The notes: a model not told the origin generated them from the letters alone. A DNA stretch of 64,000 nucleotides from Duganella sp. sic0402 (GCF_019219065.1 NZ_JAHUWK010000004.1:124001-188000); one strand, 5' to 3'. Counted from the first letter of the stretch, positions 29,214 through 38,912 are shown. Numbers and translations are program-made.

Positions 29214-32105
29214 ATGAAGTTACGCATGAAATCGATGCCCGTAGCCATCTTACAAGTGATCGCCAGCGGCGCATTCTCGGTAGCTACCCTGACCCCGGCC
29301 ATGGCCCAACAGGCAGCCGCCGAGCCAGTACAACGCGTGGTCGTGACCGGTTCCCTGATCAGCCGTACCGACACCGAAACCGCCGCACCGGTCCAGGTGA
29401 TTACCGCCGCTGACATCCAGCGCAGCGGCAAAACCTCGATCGCCGAGCTGCTGCAAGACCTGGCCGCCAACGGCGCCGGCACCCTGGGCACCGGCTTCTC
29501 CGGCGCCTTCGCCAACGGCGCGTCCGGCGTCTCGCTGCGCGGCCTGACCGTGGGCTCGACCCTGGTGCTGATCGACGGCCACCGCATGTCTCCCTACGCG
29601 ATCGGCGATGACTCGCAACGCTCCTTTGTTGACGTATCCAACATTCCATTCGACGCCATCGACTCGATCGAAGTGCTGAAGAGCGGTGCCTCGTCGCTGT
29701 ACGGCTCGGACGCAGTGGCCGGCGTGGTCAACATCAAGCTGAAGAAAAGCTTCAACGGCACCCGCTTTGCCGCTGACGCAGGCAATAGCCAGCACGGTGG
29801 CGGCCGCACCCAGCGTGCTTCGCTGAGCACCGGCTTTGGCGATATCGACGCTGACGGCTACAACGTGTTCCTGACCGCCGAGTGGCGCAAGCAGAACGCG
29901 ATCAAGGTTTCGCAGCGTTCGCAATACGACTGGGATGACCTGGACTGGAGCAAACGCGGCGGCCAGAACCTGACCTACGGCGTGCCAACCGCGCGTAACG
30001 GCTACCTGACCGCAGCCAGCTCGCCATTCCTGTATTTCCAGAACCCGAACAACCCGATCAATCCGGCCACTGGCAAGCAGTACGCCAACGTCGACAATCC
30101 GGCCAACTACCAGTTCCTGGACCCGAAATGTAACTTCAACCTGTACCGCGCTGGCGGCTGCTCGGTGGAAGACACCTACGGCAATATCCAGCCTGAAACC
30201 GAAAACAAAAACCTGCTGGTTGGCTACACCAAAAAGCTGGGTAACGATTGGGAACTGGCGTTCAAAGGTTCGATCTTCCAACGTGACAACCTGAGCAACC
30301 GTGGTCTGCCAGGCGCCTACTCGCCAACCTCGTTCGCCGGTTACAACGTCAACAACAACGGCGCGCTGAATCCCGGCGTCGGTGCCATGACCACCACTTT
30401 CGGCGCTGGCAAGAACATCGGCACCATCGCCAATCCGTTCGCTGGCACCACCCGCCTGTACGGCTACATTCCAGGCCTGGACGGCGCGTCGCAAGCGCAA
30501 AACCGCGCCACCACCTCGCGCTTCGCTGTGGACCTGCGTGGTTCGGCTTATGGCTGGGACCTGAACGTCGCTGGCGGCCTGACCAAGTCGAAAGCTGAAA
30601 TCGACTACAGCGGCTACGTTGACCGTGGCGCCCTGTACAGCCTGCTGAACGCCGGCAAGTGGAACCCGCTGGGCGGCAACTCGCAAGACCTGATCAACCA
30701 GGTATCGCCACGCTTCACCAACACCCTGGAATCGAAGCTGAACTACTTCGACTTCGTCGGTTCGCGCGAACTGACCCAGTGGGGCGCTGGTCCGATAGCA
30801 CTGGCTGGCGGCGTGCACTGGCATAAACGCACCTGGAACGCGCCACCGTCGTCGCTGACCGCCAACGGCCAGGTGGCTTCCACCTCGGCTTTCGTGTTCG
30901 GTGAAGAAACCAACACCGCTGCCTTCGCAGAGTTGCAAGCGACCCCGATCAAGGACGTCGAAGTGCACGTGTCGAGCCGTTACGATCACTTCGATAACAA
31001 CCACTCGTTCACCCCTGCGACCAGCGTCAAGTGGGCGCCATCCAAGCAGTTCGCACTGCGCGGCACCTTCGCGCGTGGCTTCCGTGCGCCGAACCCGGCG
31101 GAAACCGGCAACTCCGGTTCCTTCTTCGTGTTCAACGGTATCAACGACCCTGTACTGTGCCCAACCGGCAACCAGAACGCGGCCGGCACCGTGCCTACCG
31201 CTTGCGGCATCAACCCGACCTACGTGCAGCGTCCTAACAAGGATCTGTCGCCAGAGAAGTCGAAGTCGTACACCCTGGGCGTCGTGCTGGAGCCGTTCAA
31301 AGGCCTGAACGCAACCCTGGACTACTACCGCATCGACGTGAAGAACCAGATCGTGACCGCAGCCGGTAACGATCCAAGCTACTCGCCGACCTTCGTGCGT
31401 GGCCCAGCCGTGCCGATCGATATCTCGACCGGCGTGGGTGAGGGTACGGTCGTTGGCGTGCCATCGGTTGGTCCTATCCTGTTCGCTGAATCGCAATACA
31501 TCAACGCTGGCGTCACCAAGACCACCGGCCTGGAAGGCGATATCGGCTACCGCTGGAACCTGGGCGACAAGGGCGTGATCCGCGCCAACCTGAGCGCAGC
31601 GCACACCATCAGCTACGAGCAGACCATCGCTGGCGTTACCTACCAGCTGGCCGGCACCCAAGGCCCGTCGGTCGTATCGGGCGCCACCGGTTCGCCGAAG
31701 AACCGCGCGCAGCTGAGCCTGGGCTGGACCAAAGGTCCTCTGGACGTCAACACCACCTTCAACTACACCAGCAGCTTCTCGGCGCTGGACCCATCGGTTG
31801 AGGGCGGCAATGATTGCAGCAAAGCGGCGCAAGTGATCGCCAGCCGCCTGTACTACCAGAACCTGGTTCAGCCAGGCGTGTACTGCAAGGTGTCGTCGTT
31901 CACCTCGACCAACCTGAACGTGCAATACAAGGTTAGCCAGAACCTGACGCTGAAAGGTTCGATCCTGAACCTGTTCGACCGTCAGCCACCGTTCGACCTG
32001 AGCACCTACGGCAATGCGACCACCCAAACGTCGTACAACGCCTCGCTGCACCAAGCCGGCGCAATCGGCCGCTTCTTCAGCCTGGGCCTGGCTTACACCT
32101 TCTAA
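29214..32105 (+). CDS. TonB-dependent receptor
   Basis: The 963-residue outer-membrane receptor starts with a signal peptide (ending TPAMAQ) and a plug: VVVTGSLISRTDTETAAPVQ, ADIQRSGKTSIAELLQDLA, GVSLRGLTVGSTLVLIDGHR and SLYGSDAVAGVVNI. The barrel ends in FSLGLAYTF with a terminal phenylalanine. The VTGSLI/R start and long loops are typical for receptors of oligosaccharides, peptides or polyphenols; the substrate is not evident. Codon use is strongly biased towards preferred C-ending codons, suggesting high expression. AGAAGGAG lies before the ATG and a strong terminator follows, so it is a single-gene unit with a long AT-rich upstream region. Confidence 0.94.
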   Translation: MKLRMKSMPVAILQVIASGAFSVATLTPAMAQQAAAEPVQRVVVTGSLISRTDTETAAPVQVITAADIQRSGKTSIAELLQDLAANGAGTLGTGFSGAFANGASGVSLRGLTVGSTLVLIDGHRMSPYAIGDDSQRSFVDVSNIPFDAIDSIEVLKSGASSLYGSDAVAGVVNIKLKKSFNGTRFAADAGNSQHGGGRTQRASLSTGFGDIDADGYNVFLTAEWRKQNAIKVSQRSQYDWDDLDWSKRGGQNLTYGVPTARNGYLTAASSPFLYFQNPNNPINPATGKQYANVDNPANYQFLDPKCNFNLYRAGGCSVEDTYGNIQPETENKNLLVGYTKKLGNDWELAFKGSIFQRDNLSNRGLPGAYSPTSFAGYNVNNNGALNPGVGAMTTTFGAGKNIGTIANPFAGTTRLYGYIPGLDGASQAQNRATTSRFAVDLRGSAYGWDLNVAGGLTKSKAEIDYSGYVDRGALYSLLNAGKWNPLGGNSQDLINQVSPRFTNTLESKLNYFDFVGSRELTQWGAGPIALAGGVHWHKRTWNAPPSSLTANGQVASTSAFVFGEETNTAAFAELQATPIKDVEVHVSSRYDHFDNNHSFTPATSVKWAPSKQFALRGTFARGFRAPNPAETGNSGSFFVFNGINDPVLCPTGNQNAAGTVPTACGINPTYVQRPNKDLSPEKSKSYTLGVVLEPFKGLNATLDYYRIDVKNQIVTAAGNDPSYSPTFVRGPAVPIDISTGVGEGTVVGVPSVGPILFAESQYINAGVTKTTGLEGDIGYRWNLGDKGVIRANLSAAHTISYEQTIAGVTYQLAGTQGPSVVSGATGSPKNRAQLSLGWTKGPLDVNTTFNYTSSFSALDPSVEGGNDCSKAAQVIASRLYYQNLVQPGVYCKVSSFTSTNLNVQYKVSQNLTLKGSILNLFDRQPPFDLSTYGNATTQTSYNASLHQAGAIGRFFSLGLAYTF

Positions 32106-32130
32106 TCACAGAAGTCAGTTAGCCTGATGA

Positions 32131-32161
32131 AAACGGATACCTTCGGGTATCCGTTTTTTTA
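32131..32161 (+). terminator. Intrinsic terminator of the TonB receptor gene
   Basis: AAACGGATACC-TTCG-GGTATCCGTTT forms an eleven-pair stem with a UUCG loop and a T-run. Confidence 0.95.
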
Positions 32162-32221
32162 TTGGTGCGTAGGTATTTTATTTTTCCGGCTAGAATGCGA
32201 AAAAACATAGAGGAGAAGTCC

Positions 32222-32728
32222 ATGAAATTTATCGCCACCATTGTTGCCGCCGTCTTCATGCTGAGTGGCGCCGCCCACGCCGCCACGCCCAATCCGGATG
32301 CCGCACAGGTCAAGGCCGCGCATGATCTGCTGGCCGCCATGCAGGCCGAGAAGATGATGCGCATGACCGCCGGCATGAGCAAGTTTTCGTCGCCGGAACA
32401 GCGCAAGCAGGTGATGGACAAGGTGATCAAGCTGCAGCCGGAATTCGTCTACAACAAGCTGTCGACGCCGGTGGCCAAGTTGCTGAGCACGGAAACTTCG
32501 CTGGAAATGACCAGGTTCTACCAATCCAGCTACGGCAAGAAAGTGCTGCACGACACCTACAATAGCAGCGCGCAGATGTTCCCGACCGCGCCCAAGCCGA
32601 CCGCCGCCGAGCAGGCTGAACTGAAGAAGCCTGCGTATCTGAAAGCGGAAAAGGAATTCAAGGCCAACGAGCAGGCCATCCACCACGAGACGTTCGTGCT
32701 GCTCAAAGAAATCATCAACGGCAAATAA
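32222..32728 (+). CDS. Exported protein, DUF2059-like
   Basis: The 168-residue precursor has a signal peptide ending SGAAHA-A (about residue 20). The mature part is helical and charged, with KAAHDLLAAMQAEKMMRMTA and LEMTRFYQSSYGKKVLHD; the last segment resembles the DUF2059 domain, where a conserved FY-x-S-x-xGKK motif is found. The function of that family is unknown. AGAGGAGAAGTCC precedes the ATG. Its 3' end overlaps the converging DUF3649-like gene by 14 bp. Confidence 0.75.
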   Translation: MKFIATIVAAVFMLSGAAHAATPNPDAAQVKAAHDLLAAMQAEKMMRMTAGMSKFSSPEQRKQVMDKVIKLQPEFVYNKLSTPVAKLLSTETSLEMTRFYQSSYGKKVLHDTYNSSAQMFPTAPKPTAAEQAELKKPAYLKAEKEFKANEQAIHHETFVLLKEIINGK

Positions 32729-33008
32729 GCAGCACCGCACCCAGCGCCAAGCTCGGCAGCGTCACGCCCAGCCAGGCGCGGGTGGCGCTGCGCGTGCTGA
32801 AGGCCCAGCACACAATCACCGTGTAGACCACGAAGCCACCCAGCGTAGCGCTCAGCACCGCGGCGGCCGGCAGCATGCCGAACATGCGCGACAGCAGTTG
32901 CGCCAGCGCGATGACGATCAGCGAGGTCAGCAGATAGCCGCCCAGTGCGGCGGCCACGATCCGGCTGAACACTTGCCAGCGGTAGTGGCGCAGTTGCGGC
33001 GCGCTCAT
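32715..33008 (-). CDS. DUF3649-like small membrane protein of an iron-uptake operon
   Basis: The 97-residue protein has three hydrophobic helices (residues 18-40, 47-65 and 77-95) after a short cytoplasmic YRWQVFSRIVAA start. Small proteins of this kind (DUF3649, annotated 'iron uptake protein') regularly close siderophore-receptor operons with a PepSY protein. Its ATG overlaps the PepSY stop codon (ATGA), so translation is coupled. A role in the inner-membrane step of ferric-siderophore use is inferred from context only. Confidence 0.75.
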   Translation of the reverse strand: MSAPQLRHYRWQVFSRIVAAALGGYLLTSLIVIALAQLLSRMFGMLPAAAVLSATLGGFVVYTVIVCWAFSTRSATRAWLGVTLPSLALGAVLLICR

Positions 33009-34633
33009 GCCGAGGCTCCGGCGCCACGCCGCTTGCGGCCGACCTTGGCGGCGGCAGCCGCCACACACAGGCCCAGCGCCAGCAACGTCAGGTCTACGCT
33101 TGCCAGCACCCAGTCGCCGACTCGCAAGGTCACACCCAGGTGACGCTCGGTGGTCAGCGCATTCAATAGCGGTACGGCGCATAGTGCGGCGGCCGCCAGC
33201 CATAATTGTTCTTGCCACACCCGCAGCGCATCGGTAAAGCGCAAGCGCAGCGCGGCGTGCGCCAGCATCAGCCCCCAGACGAGGTACATGCTGTGCTGTT
33301 CCCATGCGGCGCGGCCCGCTATGTCCAGCGGCAGCAGCCGGTTGGCCCAGAAGTAGGCGGCCAGCGCAGCCCACAATCCTGCCACGCTGGCGATGTTCAA
33401 GCTGTCCACCAGGCGGAAGCTGAATTCGCTTTGCTGCTTGCGCCGGCGCTTGACGGTCCACAACACCAGCCCGGTGGCGATCATGGCGCAGCCCAGCAGG
33501 CCGCTGAGGAAGTACAGCCAGCGCAGCGTCCAGCCTGCGTAAACGCCTTCGTGCAGGTCGGTCAGCAGATTCTGTACTTGCCAGACGCCGCTGGCGTGGC
33601 TGCGCTGGATCGGCGCGGCGCTCGGCTGGCCGCTGACGCCGTCGAACAGCATAGCCTGCTCGCTACGCATCGGGCCGGGAAACTGGCGGAAGATGGTGAC
33701 GCGCGCCCCGGCCTGGCCCGGATGCTCGACCCAGATGCGGCTGACCTGGCCGGCGCCCCAGGCGGCTTCGGCAGCACGCAGCGGTAGGCGCAGGTCCACC
33801 AGCGCCGCGCGCTGGCCGGAACCCGGCTGCGCATCGTCCCATTCCGGATTGGGGCGGAAGCCAGGATCGAGGCGCGGATTCGCGCGCGGGTTCAGCGGCG
33901 TGCTGTAGCCGTTGTTAGGCCATTGCTTGTTCCAGCCGTATTCGGCGTGCATCGCGGCCGGCAGGTAGTGGTCCATGAAAAACACCAGGCCGCTGTAGGT
34001 AATCACCAGGAAGAAGGGCAGCGCCATGATGCTGACCACATTGTGTGCATCCAGCCAGCTGCGCTGGCCTTTGCCGGGGCGAAAGGTGAAGAAGTCGGCG
34101 AAGATTTTTTTGTGCGTGATGACGCCGCTGACGATGGCCAGCAGCATCAGCATGGTGCTGAAGCCGACGATCTGGATGGCCGCTTCACGCGGCATCGCAT
34201 GCAGCTCGTAGTGCATGCGGTACAGCGCGTTGCCGCCGCCGGTATCGCGCGGCCGTCCGGCCTCGGTTTTCAGCTTGGTGCCGCTGACCGGATCGATGAC
34301 GATGCTGCCGTAGCCATGGTCGAGGTTTTCCTGCAGTCCCGGCCAGTGCAGCCGCCAGTCCATGCTGTCACGGCCGCCATCGACATGGATCACCCAGCGC
34401 TCGGCGTCGCCAGCTTGCCGCGCCAGCAGCGCCTGCGCGGTGGCCAGGCCTTGCGCGGTGGTGACCGCCGGCATGGCCGGCCGCAGCGGCAGCTCCGGCG
34501 TCATCCAGCGCGTGATCTCGTACTGGAAATAGCCGGCGGTACCGGTGGCGAACACCAGCAACAGCACCCAGCCAGTCACCAGGCCGACCCAGGTGTGCAG
34601 CCACGCCATGCACTGGCGGAAACCTTCCTTCAT
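33005..34633 (-). CDS. PepSY-associated membrane protein (siderophore reductase-like)
   Basis: The 542-residue inner-membrane protein begins with LHTWVGLVTGWVLLLVFATG, the first helix of the PepSY-TM family, and has further helices near 155-175, 200-220, 365-390 and three to four near the C-terminus (410-530). The periplasmic parts carry PepSY-type segments. Related proteins (FoxB, FhuF-independent reductases) reduce ferric siderophores in the inner membrane or periplasm. It starts 4 bp after the TonB receptor stop codon and overlaps the DUF3649-like gene, so all three form an operon. The C-terminal helices extend beyond the usual PepSY-TM length. Confidence 0.88.
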   Translation of the reverse strand: MKEGFRQCMAWLHTWVGLVTGWVLLLVFATGTAGYFQYEITRWMTPELPLRPAMPAVTTAQGLATAQALLARQAGDAERWVIHVDGGRDSMDWRLHWPGLQENLDHGYGSIVIDPVSGTKLKTEAGRPRDTGGGNALYRMHYELHAMPREAAIQIVGFSTMLMLLAIVSGVITHKKIFADFFTFRPGKGQRSWLDAHNVVSIMALPFFLVITYSGLVFFMDHYLPAAMHAEYGWNKQWPNNGYSTPLNPRANPRLDPGFRPNPEWDDAQPGSGQRAALVDLRLPLRAAEAAWGAGQVSRIWVEHPGQAGARVTIFRQFPGPMRSEQAMLFDGVSGQPSAAPIQRSHASGVWQVQNLLTDLHEGVYAGWTLRWLYFLSGLLGCAMIATGLVLWTVKRRRKQQSEFSFRLVDSLNIASVAGLWAALAAYFWANRLLPLDIAGRAAWEQHSMYLVWGLMLAHAALRLRFTDALRVWQEQLWLAAAALCAVPLLNALTTERHLGVTLRVGDWVLASVDLTLLALGLCVAAAAAKVGRKRRGAGASA

Positions 34634-34637
34634 GCGC

Positions 34638-37094
34638 TTAGTATTGCGCGCGCAAGGTCAGCGTCACGTTGCGTGGCGAACCGTAGTAGCTCTGCCAGGA
34701 ACCCTGGAAGTAGCGCTTGTCGAACAGGTTGGCGACGTTCAGCGTGGCGCTGAGGTTGGACGCAATGCGGTAGCTGGCCATCGCGTTCCACACCGCGTAG
34801 CCGCCCTGGATGCGCGGCACGATGCCGGCCGGCGCGTACTGGTCCAGGTCCGACAGCTTCGATTGCAGCGACACGCCGCCGCCGAAGGTGTAGCCGGCCA
34901 GTGCGCCGGATGGCTTCCATGAACTCCAGACGCGCAGCAGGTGGCGCGGATTGTAGTCGGCGCCGTAAGGACGGCCCTCCTGCAGCGTCGGCTTGCCATC
35001 TGCGTCGCGGTTGATGACGTTCTTGGCGTTGTTGTAGGTGTAGCCGGCCGACACTTGCAGGTTCTTCAGCAGTTCGCCGCTTAACTCAGCTTCGAAGCCG
35101 TCGCTCTTCACCTTGCCCCCGTTGATCGAGCATCCGCCGGCTGCCGGCGTGCCAGGGCAATCCAGCGGCGAGCTTGGGTCGGTGGCTGCCAGCCCGGTCT
35201 GGGTGATGTGGAACACTGCCAGCGACGCGTTGAGCTTGCCGTCGAACAGCTCGCCCTTGACGCCGGCTTCATAGTTCTTGCCGATCGCCGGGGCTAGCGG
35301 CTGGCCGCTGGCGGTAAAGTTGGTGCTTTGCGACTGGAAGATATCGGTATAGCTGCCGTATAGCGACCAGTCCTGGTTCAGCTTGTAGATGGCGGCGACA
35401 AACGGTGTCAGCTCGTGGCTCTGCTTGTAGGCATAGCTGCTGACGTTGTCCGGCAAGAGTACCTGGCTCGATTCGTACCAGCTCAGACGGCCGCCCAGCA
35501 TCAGGCTCAGCGGGTCGGTGAGGTTCAGTTTGACGTTGCCGTACAGGCCATGGGTATTGATCAGTGTGCGGTAGGTGGCGGGGAAGGGCGGGCGCGCCGG
35601 CGCGACCAGGCTGTCCACGCTGTAGTTGTTGAAGTTGATCGGCAGCACCGGCGAGAAATTGACGCGGGCGCTGCGGCTGTTGGTTTCCTCGCGCTCCCAG
35701 TTGGCGCCGACAACCAGGCCGTGCTGGCGACCGAAGGCGTTGAACTTGCCGGTCAGCTGGCCATCCACGCCGCCGGAACGGAAATCGTCATCGCCATAGG
35801 CGACGGCATTGACGCTGACGCCGGTCATGCTGGCCGGATTCACATAGCCGGCACGGCGCGCGGCGACGTCCTGGCGGAAGCTGCGGCTGTAGCTGCCGCT
35901 GAGCTTGAATTGCCAGTCGTCGTTAAAGCGGTGCAGCAGTTCGCCGAAGCCTTCATGCGCTTGCGTGTCCATGCCGGTCCAGGCTGGCGCCAGCGTGGTG
36001 TCGCGCGGTAGTTGCAGGTCGCTGCCATCGGCCGACTGCGGCAGCCCGCCGATCAATCGGCCGCCTTTCTGATGATAGGACTGGGTGCGCGCGCCGACGG
36101 TCAGCATGGTGTCCTTGCTGAGATCGGCTTCGAGGATGCCGTACAGCAGCGGCGTATCGATGCTGGTGTGCTTGAAGTAGGAGTCGCGTTCGCCATGCGA
36201 GGCGACCACGCGGCCGCGCACGCTGCCGTCGGCGTTCAGCGGGCCGGCAGCGTCCACGTCCAGGCGCCAGGTGTTCCAGCGGCCTGCGCGGGCGATGATG
36301 TCGAGCTGTTTTTCCGCCGTCGGGCGCTTGCGCACGAAGTTGACGGTGCCGCTGGGGTCGCCATTGCCGATCAGCACGCCGGGTGCACCGCGCAGCACTT
36401 CGACCCGGTCGAACACAGCCAGATCAGGCGCGATGCCGATGCCGCCGTACTCGCCGCGCGGCACGCCATCGACCTGGTAATTGCCGATGCTGAAGCCGCG
36501 CGCGTTGTAGGTCAGATGGCCGAAGTTGCGTTCCTGGGCGGTGACGCCGGTGGTTTGCAGCATCACTTCGCCAACGGTTTGCAGGTTCTGGTCGTCCAGG
36601 CGCTGGCGCGTGACCACGGTAACCGACTGCGGCGTTTCGCGCAGCGACTGCACGCCCTTGCCGATGGTCAGCGCGCGCGCGGTGTAGGAGCCGCTGCCTT
36701 CAGTCGAGGGATCGGCCTTGGCGTTGACCGTCACCTCTTGCAGCAGACTTTCCGCGCCAGGCTTTGGGGCGGGCGTCAGCGTGATTGCGTTGTTGTCGAT
36801 ATGGGCCAGCAGGCCGCTGCCGGCCAGCAGGCGGTCCAGCGCCTGGCGCAAGCTGAGACGGCCGGACAGCGCCGGCGCCTGTTTGTTGGCCAGCAGGGCG
36901 GGCGCGGCGACGAAGGTGGTCCCGGTCTTGCGCGCCAGTTCGCCCAGCGCCTGCGACAGCGGCTGCGCAGCAATGGTCAGTTCGACCAGGGTGTCGGCGC
37001 TAGCGGCGGCGTGGGCAAGAGGGGCGGCGCCGAGCGCCATGGCGACGGCCAGCGCCAGGGGCGCCAGGGTTAACCGGGTACGGGATGACTGCAT
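34638..37094 (-). CDS. TonB-dependent siderophore receptor with STN signalling domain
   Basis: The 818-residue receptor has a signal peptide, an N-terminal STN domain at about 35-110 (LVELTIAAQPLSQALGELAR, LSGRLSLRQALDRLLAGSGL), a TonB-box region near residue 125 (LLQEVTVNA), a plug (GVQSLRETPQSVTVVTRQRLDDQNLQT, GFSIGNYQVDGVP, GAPGVLIGNGDPSGTVNFVRKRP) and a barrel ending in VTLTLRAQY. It resembles FpvA/FoxA/FecA-type transducers, which both import ferric siderophore and signal through FecR to a sigma factor. Both partner genes lie directly upstream on the same strand. Which siderophore is used cannot be told. Confidence 0.95.
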   Translation of the reverse strand: MQSSRTRLTLAPLALAVAMALGAAPLAHAAASADTLVELTIAAQPLSQALGELARKTGTTFVAAPALLANKQAPALSGRLSLRQALDRLLAGSGLLAHIDNNAITLTPAPKPGAESLLQEVTVNAKADPSTEGSGSYTARALTIGKGVQSLRETPQSVTVVTRQRLDDQNLQTVGEVMLQTTGVTAQERNFGHLTYNARGFSIGNYQVDGVPRGEYGGIGIAPDLAVFDRVEVLRGAPGVLIGNGDPSGTVNFVRKRPTAEKQLDIIARAGRWNTWRLDVDAAGPLNADGSVRGRVVASHGERDSYFKHTSIDTPLLYGILEADLSKDTMLTVGARTQSYHQKGGRLIGGLPQSADGSDLQLPRDTTLAPAWTGMDTQAHEGFGELLHRFNDDWQFKLSGSYSRSFRQDVAARRAGYVNPASMTGVSVNAVAYGDDDFRSGGVDGQLTGKFNAFGRQHGLVVGANWEREETNSRSARVNFSPVLPINFNNYSVDSLVAPARPPFPATYRTLINTHGLYGNVKLNLTDPLSLMLGGRLSWYESSQVLLPDNVSSYAYKQSHELTPFVAAIYKLNQDWSLYGSYTDIFQSQSTNFTASGQPLAPAIGKNYEAGVKGELFDGKLNASLAVFHITQTGLAATDPSSPLDCPGTPAAGGCSINGGKVKSDGFEAELSGELLKNLQVSAGYTYNNAKNVINRDADGKPTLQEGRPYGADYNPRHLLRVWSSWKPSGALAGYTFGGGVSLQSKLSDLDQYAPAGIVPRIQGGYAVWNAMASYRIASNLSATLNVANLFDKRYFQGSWQSYYGSPRNVTLTLRAQY

Positions 37095-37126
37095 TACGCT
37101 TTCTCCAAAGTTGATCGTGTTATGGA

Positions 37127-37152
37127 GAAGACGTATCAGCTGGCCTTACCCT
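37127..37152 (-). promoter_or_regulatory. Possible ECF-sigma promoter before the siderophore receptor
   Basis: In the 84-bp gap between fecR-like gene and receptor gene the minus strand reads AGGGTAAGG, then CGTCTTC after a short spacer. CGTC is the usual -10 element for iron-starvation sigma factors, but the distance to the GGTAA-like element is shorter than normal (about 12 bp), so this is tentative. Confidence 0.25.
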
Positions 37153-37178
37153 GATGCCAGCGATGAAAAATAGTTGAA

Positions 37179-38324
37179 TTATTTTGCGGCGACGATTTCC
37201 GTGCCGCCGTTGGCCAGCGGCCGTAGCTTGACCGGCAGCACGCGCGAAAGGCTGCGCGCGAAGCCTTGCGGGTCGCGCAGGTTGACGCTGGCGGTGACGG
37301 CCAGCCGGCCGATCGCTTCATCGTGGACTTGCAGTCCGGTGTCGCCATAGCGCGCCAGTTCCGCCAGCACCTCGCTCAGCGCGGCGTTGTCGACGCTGAG
37401 GCGGCCGCTGAGCCAGGAGGCCATGGCGTCTACCGGCATGCTGGTCACTTCGCTGAGCTGGCCATCCTGGCCGGCGCGGATGGTTTGGCCGGGCAGCAGG
37501 AAGCGCACTTCGCCGGCCCCGGCCACACGTACTTTGCCTTCCATCACGGCGACCTGCATGCCGGAGGGCAGGTAGCGGACTGAGAATTTGGTGCCGACCA
37601 CGGTGATGCGCGATGGGCCGGCTTCGACATCGAAGGGGCGCGCCTTGTCGCCGTGGACCTTGAACACGGCCTGGCCTTCGGCGAGACGCACCCGGCGGCG
37701 GTCGCGATAGAGCGTGACGTCGGCGCGGGTGGCGGTGTCGAGTTGCAGGCGGCTGCCGTCAGGCAGTTCGGTATTCAGTTGCTGGCCGCGCGCGGTGGCG
37801 TAGTACTGCTCGAATACTGGCTGTCGCTGCCAGTGCTGATAGCCGCTCCAGCCAGCGCCCAGCGCTACCAGCGCGATGACACCAGTCAGCGTGGGCTGCA
37901 GCCAGGCGCGGCGCGGCTGGGCGGAGGCCTGGGATTGTGGCACGTTGACAGGCGGGTTGGTGGTGGTGGTGGTGGTGGGAGCGGGACGGCGCGGCTGCAG
38001 GTCGGCGGCGGCCGAGGCGGCGGCGGAGTCGATCACCACGCGCGCGCTCAGATGGGCTGCGCCGCTGGCGGGCAAGGCGTCCACTTCGTCGAAGATGCCA
38101 GCCATGTCATTGTAGGCGGTGCGGTGCGCGGGATCGGCGGCCAGCCATGCGTCGAATTGGCATTGTGCTGCGCTGTCCAGGCCGTCGGCCACGCGTACCG
38201 ACCAGTGTAGCGCCGCGAATTCCAGCGGCGACAACTCATCCAGCGGCGACTCGTCCAGCCACGGTTCATCCTGCCCCTCGGGCGCGGGCGGCTGTGGATG
38301 TGGCTGTGGCGAGGGTGGCGTCAT
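37179..38324 (-). CDS. FecR-family anti-sigma/regulator protein
   Basis: The 381-residue protein has an N-terminal DUF4880 segment (LSPLEFAALHWSVRVADGLDSAAQCQFDAWLAADPAHRTAYNDM), a proline- and threonine-rich linker (residues 125-150), one membrane helix (residues about 148-165, LTGVIALVALGAGWSGY) and a periplasmic FecR domain (LPDGSRLQLDTATRADVTLY) with a C-terminal secretin-like STN-interaction domain. It would hold the cognate sigma factor at the membrane until the loaded receptor signals. The order sigma, fecR, receptor is the standard one. Confidence 0.93.
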   Translation of the reverse strand: MTPPSPQPHPQPPAPEGQDEPWLDESPLDELSPLEFAALHWSVRVADGLDSAAQCQFDAWLAADPAHRTAYNDMAGIFDEVDALPASGAAHLSARVVIDSAAASAAADLQPRRPAPTTTTTTNPPVNVPQSQASAQPRRAWLQPTLTGVIALVALGAGWSGYQHWQRQPVFEQYYATARGQQLNTELPDGSRLQLDTATRADVTLYRDRRRVRLAEGQAVFKVHGDKARPFDVEAGPSRITVVGTKFSVRYLPSGMQVAVMEGKVRVAGAGEVRFLLPGQTIRAGQDGQLSEVTSMPVDAMASWLSGRLSVDNAALSEVLAELARYGDTGLQVHDEAIGRLAVTASVNLRDPQGFARSLSRVLPVKLRPLANGGTEIVAAK

Positions 38325-38376
38325 GGCGAGATTATAGCGACTTCATTGCCGGGAATGCACCCGGCCGACGCAAGAC

Positions 38377-38907
38377 TCAGGCCAGCGATGGCTGTGGCGC
38401 CGGCCGCCTGGAGGGCAGTCCATCGCCCAGCGCCTTGCGGCAGGTGGCGACCGCCAGCATGATGTGGCGTTCCACCATATTCAGGCTGATGCCCATTTCG
38501 CTGGCGACGTCGGCATGCGACAGGCCGTCAATCCGGTGCCGTACAAAGGCTTCCCGGCAGCGCGGCGGCAGGGTCTCAATGGTGGCGATCAGCAGGCGCA
38601 CGCGTTGCATACCGGCGTAGACCATCTCCGGTTCGCAGCCAGGCTGGGCAGGGCAATCGTGCAGGGTGTCGTCGCTGTCGTGCAGGCGCACGCTCAGGTG
38701 GCGGTGGCGGTCGACCAGCAGATTGCGGGCGATTTCATACATCAGCGCACGAGGATGTTCGGCCTTGCGTCCGGCATGTTCGCGCGACAGCATGCGCTCA
38801 AACGTCTGCTGCACCAGGTCTTGCGCCTCGTGCACATCACGCACCGAGCGGACGAAGAAACCTAGCAACTCATTGTAATGCCGGACATCCACAAACTTGC
38901 CTGCCAA
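38377..38907 (-). CDS. FecI-like ECF RNA polymerase sigma factor
   Basis: The 176-residue protein has sigma region 2 (YNELLGFFVRSVRDVHEAQDLVQQTFERML, with the -10-reading helix) and region 4 (LPPRCREAFVRHRIDGLSHADVASEMGISLNMVERHIMLA). Length and sequence match iron-starvation sigma factors. The start is a TTG at 38907 or a GTG at 38892; no ATG is available. A Fur box lies directly in front, so expression should rise when iron is low, and signalling then passes through the FecR-like protein to the siderophore receptor promoter. Confidence 0.92.
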   Translation of the reverse strand: MAGKFVDVRHYNELLGFFVRSVRDVHEAQDLVQQTFERMLSREHAGRKAEHPRALMYEIARNLLVDRHRHLSVRLHDSDDTLHDCPAQPGCEPEMVYAGMQRVRLLIATIETLPPRCREAFVRHRIDGLSHADVASEMGISLNMVERHIMLAVATCRKALGDGLPSRRPAPQPSLA

Positions 38908-38912
38908 CGAAT

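Noticed and set aside
29250..32054. 934-codon open frame antisense to the TonB receptor
   Set aside because: It arises from the biased codon use of the receptor gene; the translation has no recognisable domain and no ribosome site.
37960..37980. Run of GTG triplets in the FecR-like gene
   Set aside because: It encodes the threonine-rich part of the linker on the minus strand; simple-sequence variation is possible but nothing shows a switch.
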